A stretch of DNA of 6,873 bases from NCBI GenBank assembly GCA_017442025.1, contig JAFSBD010000095.1, positions 1-6,873 on the forward strand, in the 5' to 3' direction. A program made the translations under genes and the position numbers. The notes below the pieces were generated by a model. That model did no database searches, was not told the DNA's origin, and was given only the letters and a program-made list of their open reading frames with translations. Source of the stretch: Clostridia bacterium. GTDB taxonomy: Bacteria > Bacillota > Clostridia > Oscillospirales > QAKW01. Each line of letters begins with the position of its first letter. Position 1 is the stretch's first letter. Below, piece by piece: positions 6,500-6,873 of this stretch.

Positions 6500-6619
6500 G
6501 GATATTATGGGCTCTTTAATTCGGCGCGAGACGTCGGCAAGAACCGCCAAAGCAGATACTAAACATTCGGTCTTGCTTAAGAGCAAGATCTTTTTTTATG
6601 CCCGAAAGGAGAGGATTTC
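6500..6619 (+). promoter_or_regulatory. PyrR-type transcription attenuator leader
   Basis: The roughly 120-base leader holds three competing structures. First, a hairpin at 6521-6537 (UCGGCG/CGUCGG) exposes GCGAG, fitting the GNGAG core of PyrR binding loops, and is followed by a purine-rich CAAGAA. Second, GCAAGAACCG (6537-6546) can pair with CGGTCTTGC (6568-6576), with one bulged A, as an antiterminator. Third, that same 3' segment is the left arm of the terminator at 6569-6597. In the known mechanism UMP-bound PyrR stabilises the first hairpin, frees the terminator and lowers pyr expression. The position directly before pyrR supports this. Hairpin details are read by eye. The lower stem of the binding loop is weak in my folding, and only the core of the loop consensus matches. 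Confidence 0.8.
6569..6597 (+). terminator. Attenuator terminator before pyrR
   Basis: GGTCTTGCT (6569-6577) pairs with AGCAAGATC (6582-6590), 9 bp with one G-U, around a TAAG loop. Seven Ts follow (6591-6597). It ends only 22 bases before the pyrR ATG, so it is conditional rather than the end of a gene. Confidence 0.9.
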
Positions 6620-6873
6620 ATGGCCGAAACATTTCGTTCCCGCATTATGGAAGAAGCGGATGTGCGGCGCGCCTTGGCGCGGATCGCCCATGAGATCATC
6701 GAGCGCAACGGGAGCGCAACAGAACTGACGGTTCTGGGCGTAGAGCGCCGGGGCGCACCCTTGGCGGAGCGGATCGCCGATAACATTGAGCAATTTTCCG
6801 ATATTAAAGTTACCCGCGGAACGGTGGACATCACCTTCTTTCGCGACGATCTGGAGAATAAACCCCTTCCCCC
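6620..6873 (+). CDS. pyrR: PyrR, pyr operon attenuation regulator / uracil phosphoribosyltransferase (partial, 3' end missing)
   Basis: PyrR binds the leader of pyr messages in response to UMP and promotes termination. Many members also have uracil phosphoribosyltransferase activity. The 84 complete codons visible show the family N-terminus: D14-V-R-R-A-L-x-R-I-A-H-E-I-I-E-R-N30, then VLGVERRGAPLAERIA (38-53), and VDITFFRDDL (69-78), the counterpart of 'iDITLYRDDL' in the B. subtilis protein. The PRPP loop lies beyond the window. The start is set by AAAGGAG (6605-6611), 8 bases from the ATG, and by the attenuator terminator just upstream. It is probably the first gene of a pyrimidine biosynthesis operon continuing to the right. 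Autoregulation through its own leader is expected. Confidence 0.96.
   Translation, partial: MAETFRSRIMEEADVRRALARIAHEIIERNGSATELTVLGVERRGAPLAERIADNIEQFSDIKVTRGTVDITFFRDDLENKPLP

Noticed and set aside
6362..6586. 75-residue N-terminal extension of Upp
   Set aside because: It covers the two promoters and the pyrR leader, and the conserved protein begins at the ATG at 6359-6361.
6507..6728. Short open frame across the pyrR leader, as a possible leader peptide
   Set aside because: It has no ribosome binding site near the predicted transcript 5' end, and it overlaps structured RNA and the start of pyrR in another frame.

Overview
The window looks like chromosome of an endospore-forming Gram-positive bacterium, most likely a Clostridia member of fairly high GC (inferred, Oscillospirales-like). 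The evidence is a clear SpoIIR sporulation signalling protein, strong GGAGG-type ribosome binding sites, a lipobox substrate-binding protein, a BspA-like leucine-rich-repeat surface protein, and a PyrR-type attenuator leader. I see no phage, insertion sequence, CRISPR, tRNA or rRNA signature. Most of the window is ordinary core and surface gene content with well-defined regulatory signals.

Layout. Positions 1-51 hold the last 16 codons of an unidentified plus-strand gene, followed by a terminator (58-99). A plus-strand metallo-beta-lactamase-fold hydrolase with a PhnP-like cysteine motif occupies 168-1031. It converges on a minus-strand two-gene unit and shares a bidirectional terminator with it (1039-1074). 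That unit is a lipoprotein substrate-binding protein (1508-2815) followed, 7 bases later, by a small membrane-anchored protein (1075-1500). Further upstream on the minus strand are spoIIR (2896-3522, start corrected to the codon behind its ribosome binding site) and a 678-residue leucine-rich-repeat cell-surface protein (3635-5671). A 20-bp-stem terminator separates these two. Next is upp (5732-6361, minus strand). Diverging from it is the start of pyrR (from 6620, plus strand), which runs off the window.

How the parts work together. The right end is a pyrimidine salvage and regulation locus. Two back-to-back sigma-A promoters, both with 17-bp spacers, fire upp leftward and pyrR rightward. 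The pyrR transcript begins with a leader of about 120 nt. It can form a GNGAG-loop hairpin, an antiterminator, and a competing intrinsic terminator just upstream of pyrR, which is the classical UMP/PyrR attenuation arrangement. Upp salvages uracil to UMP, and UMP is a co-effector of PyrR. In the middle, SpoIIR would carry the forespore-to-mother-cell signal that activates pro-sigma-E, and a candidate sigma-F promoter lies in front of it. The orphan substrate-binding lipoprotein and its membrane partner have no permease or ATPase nearby, so their role is open.

No wholly new system is evident. The least explained items are the substrate-binding protein/membrane protein pair and the three-module leucine-rich-repeat protein with a transmembrane C-terminus.
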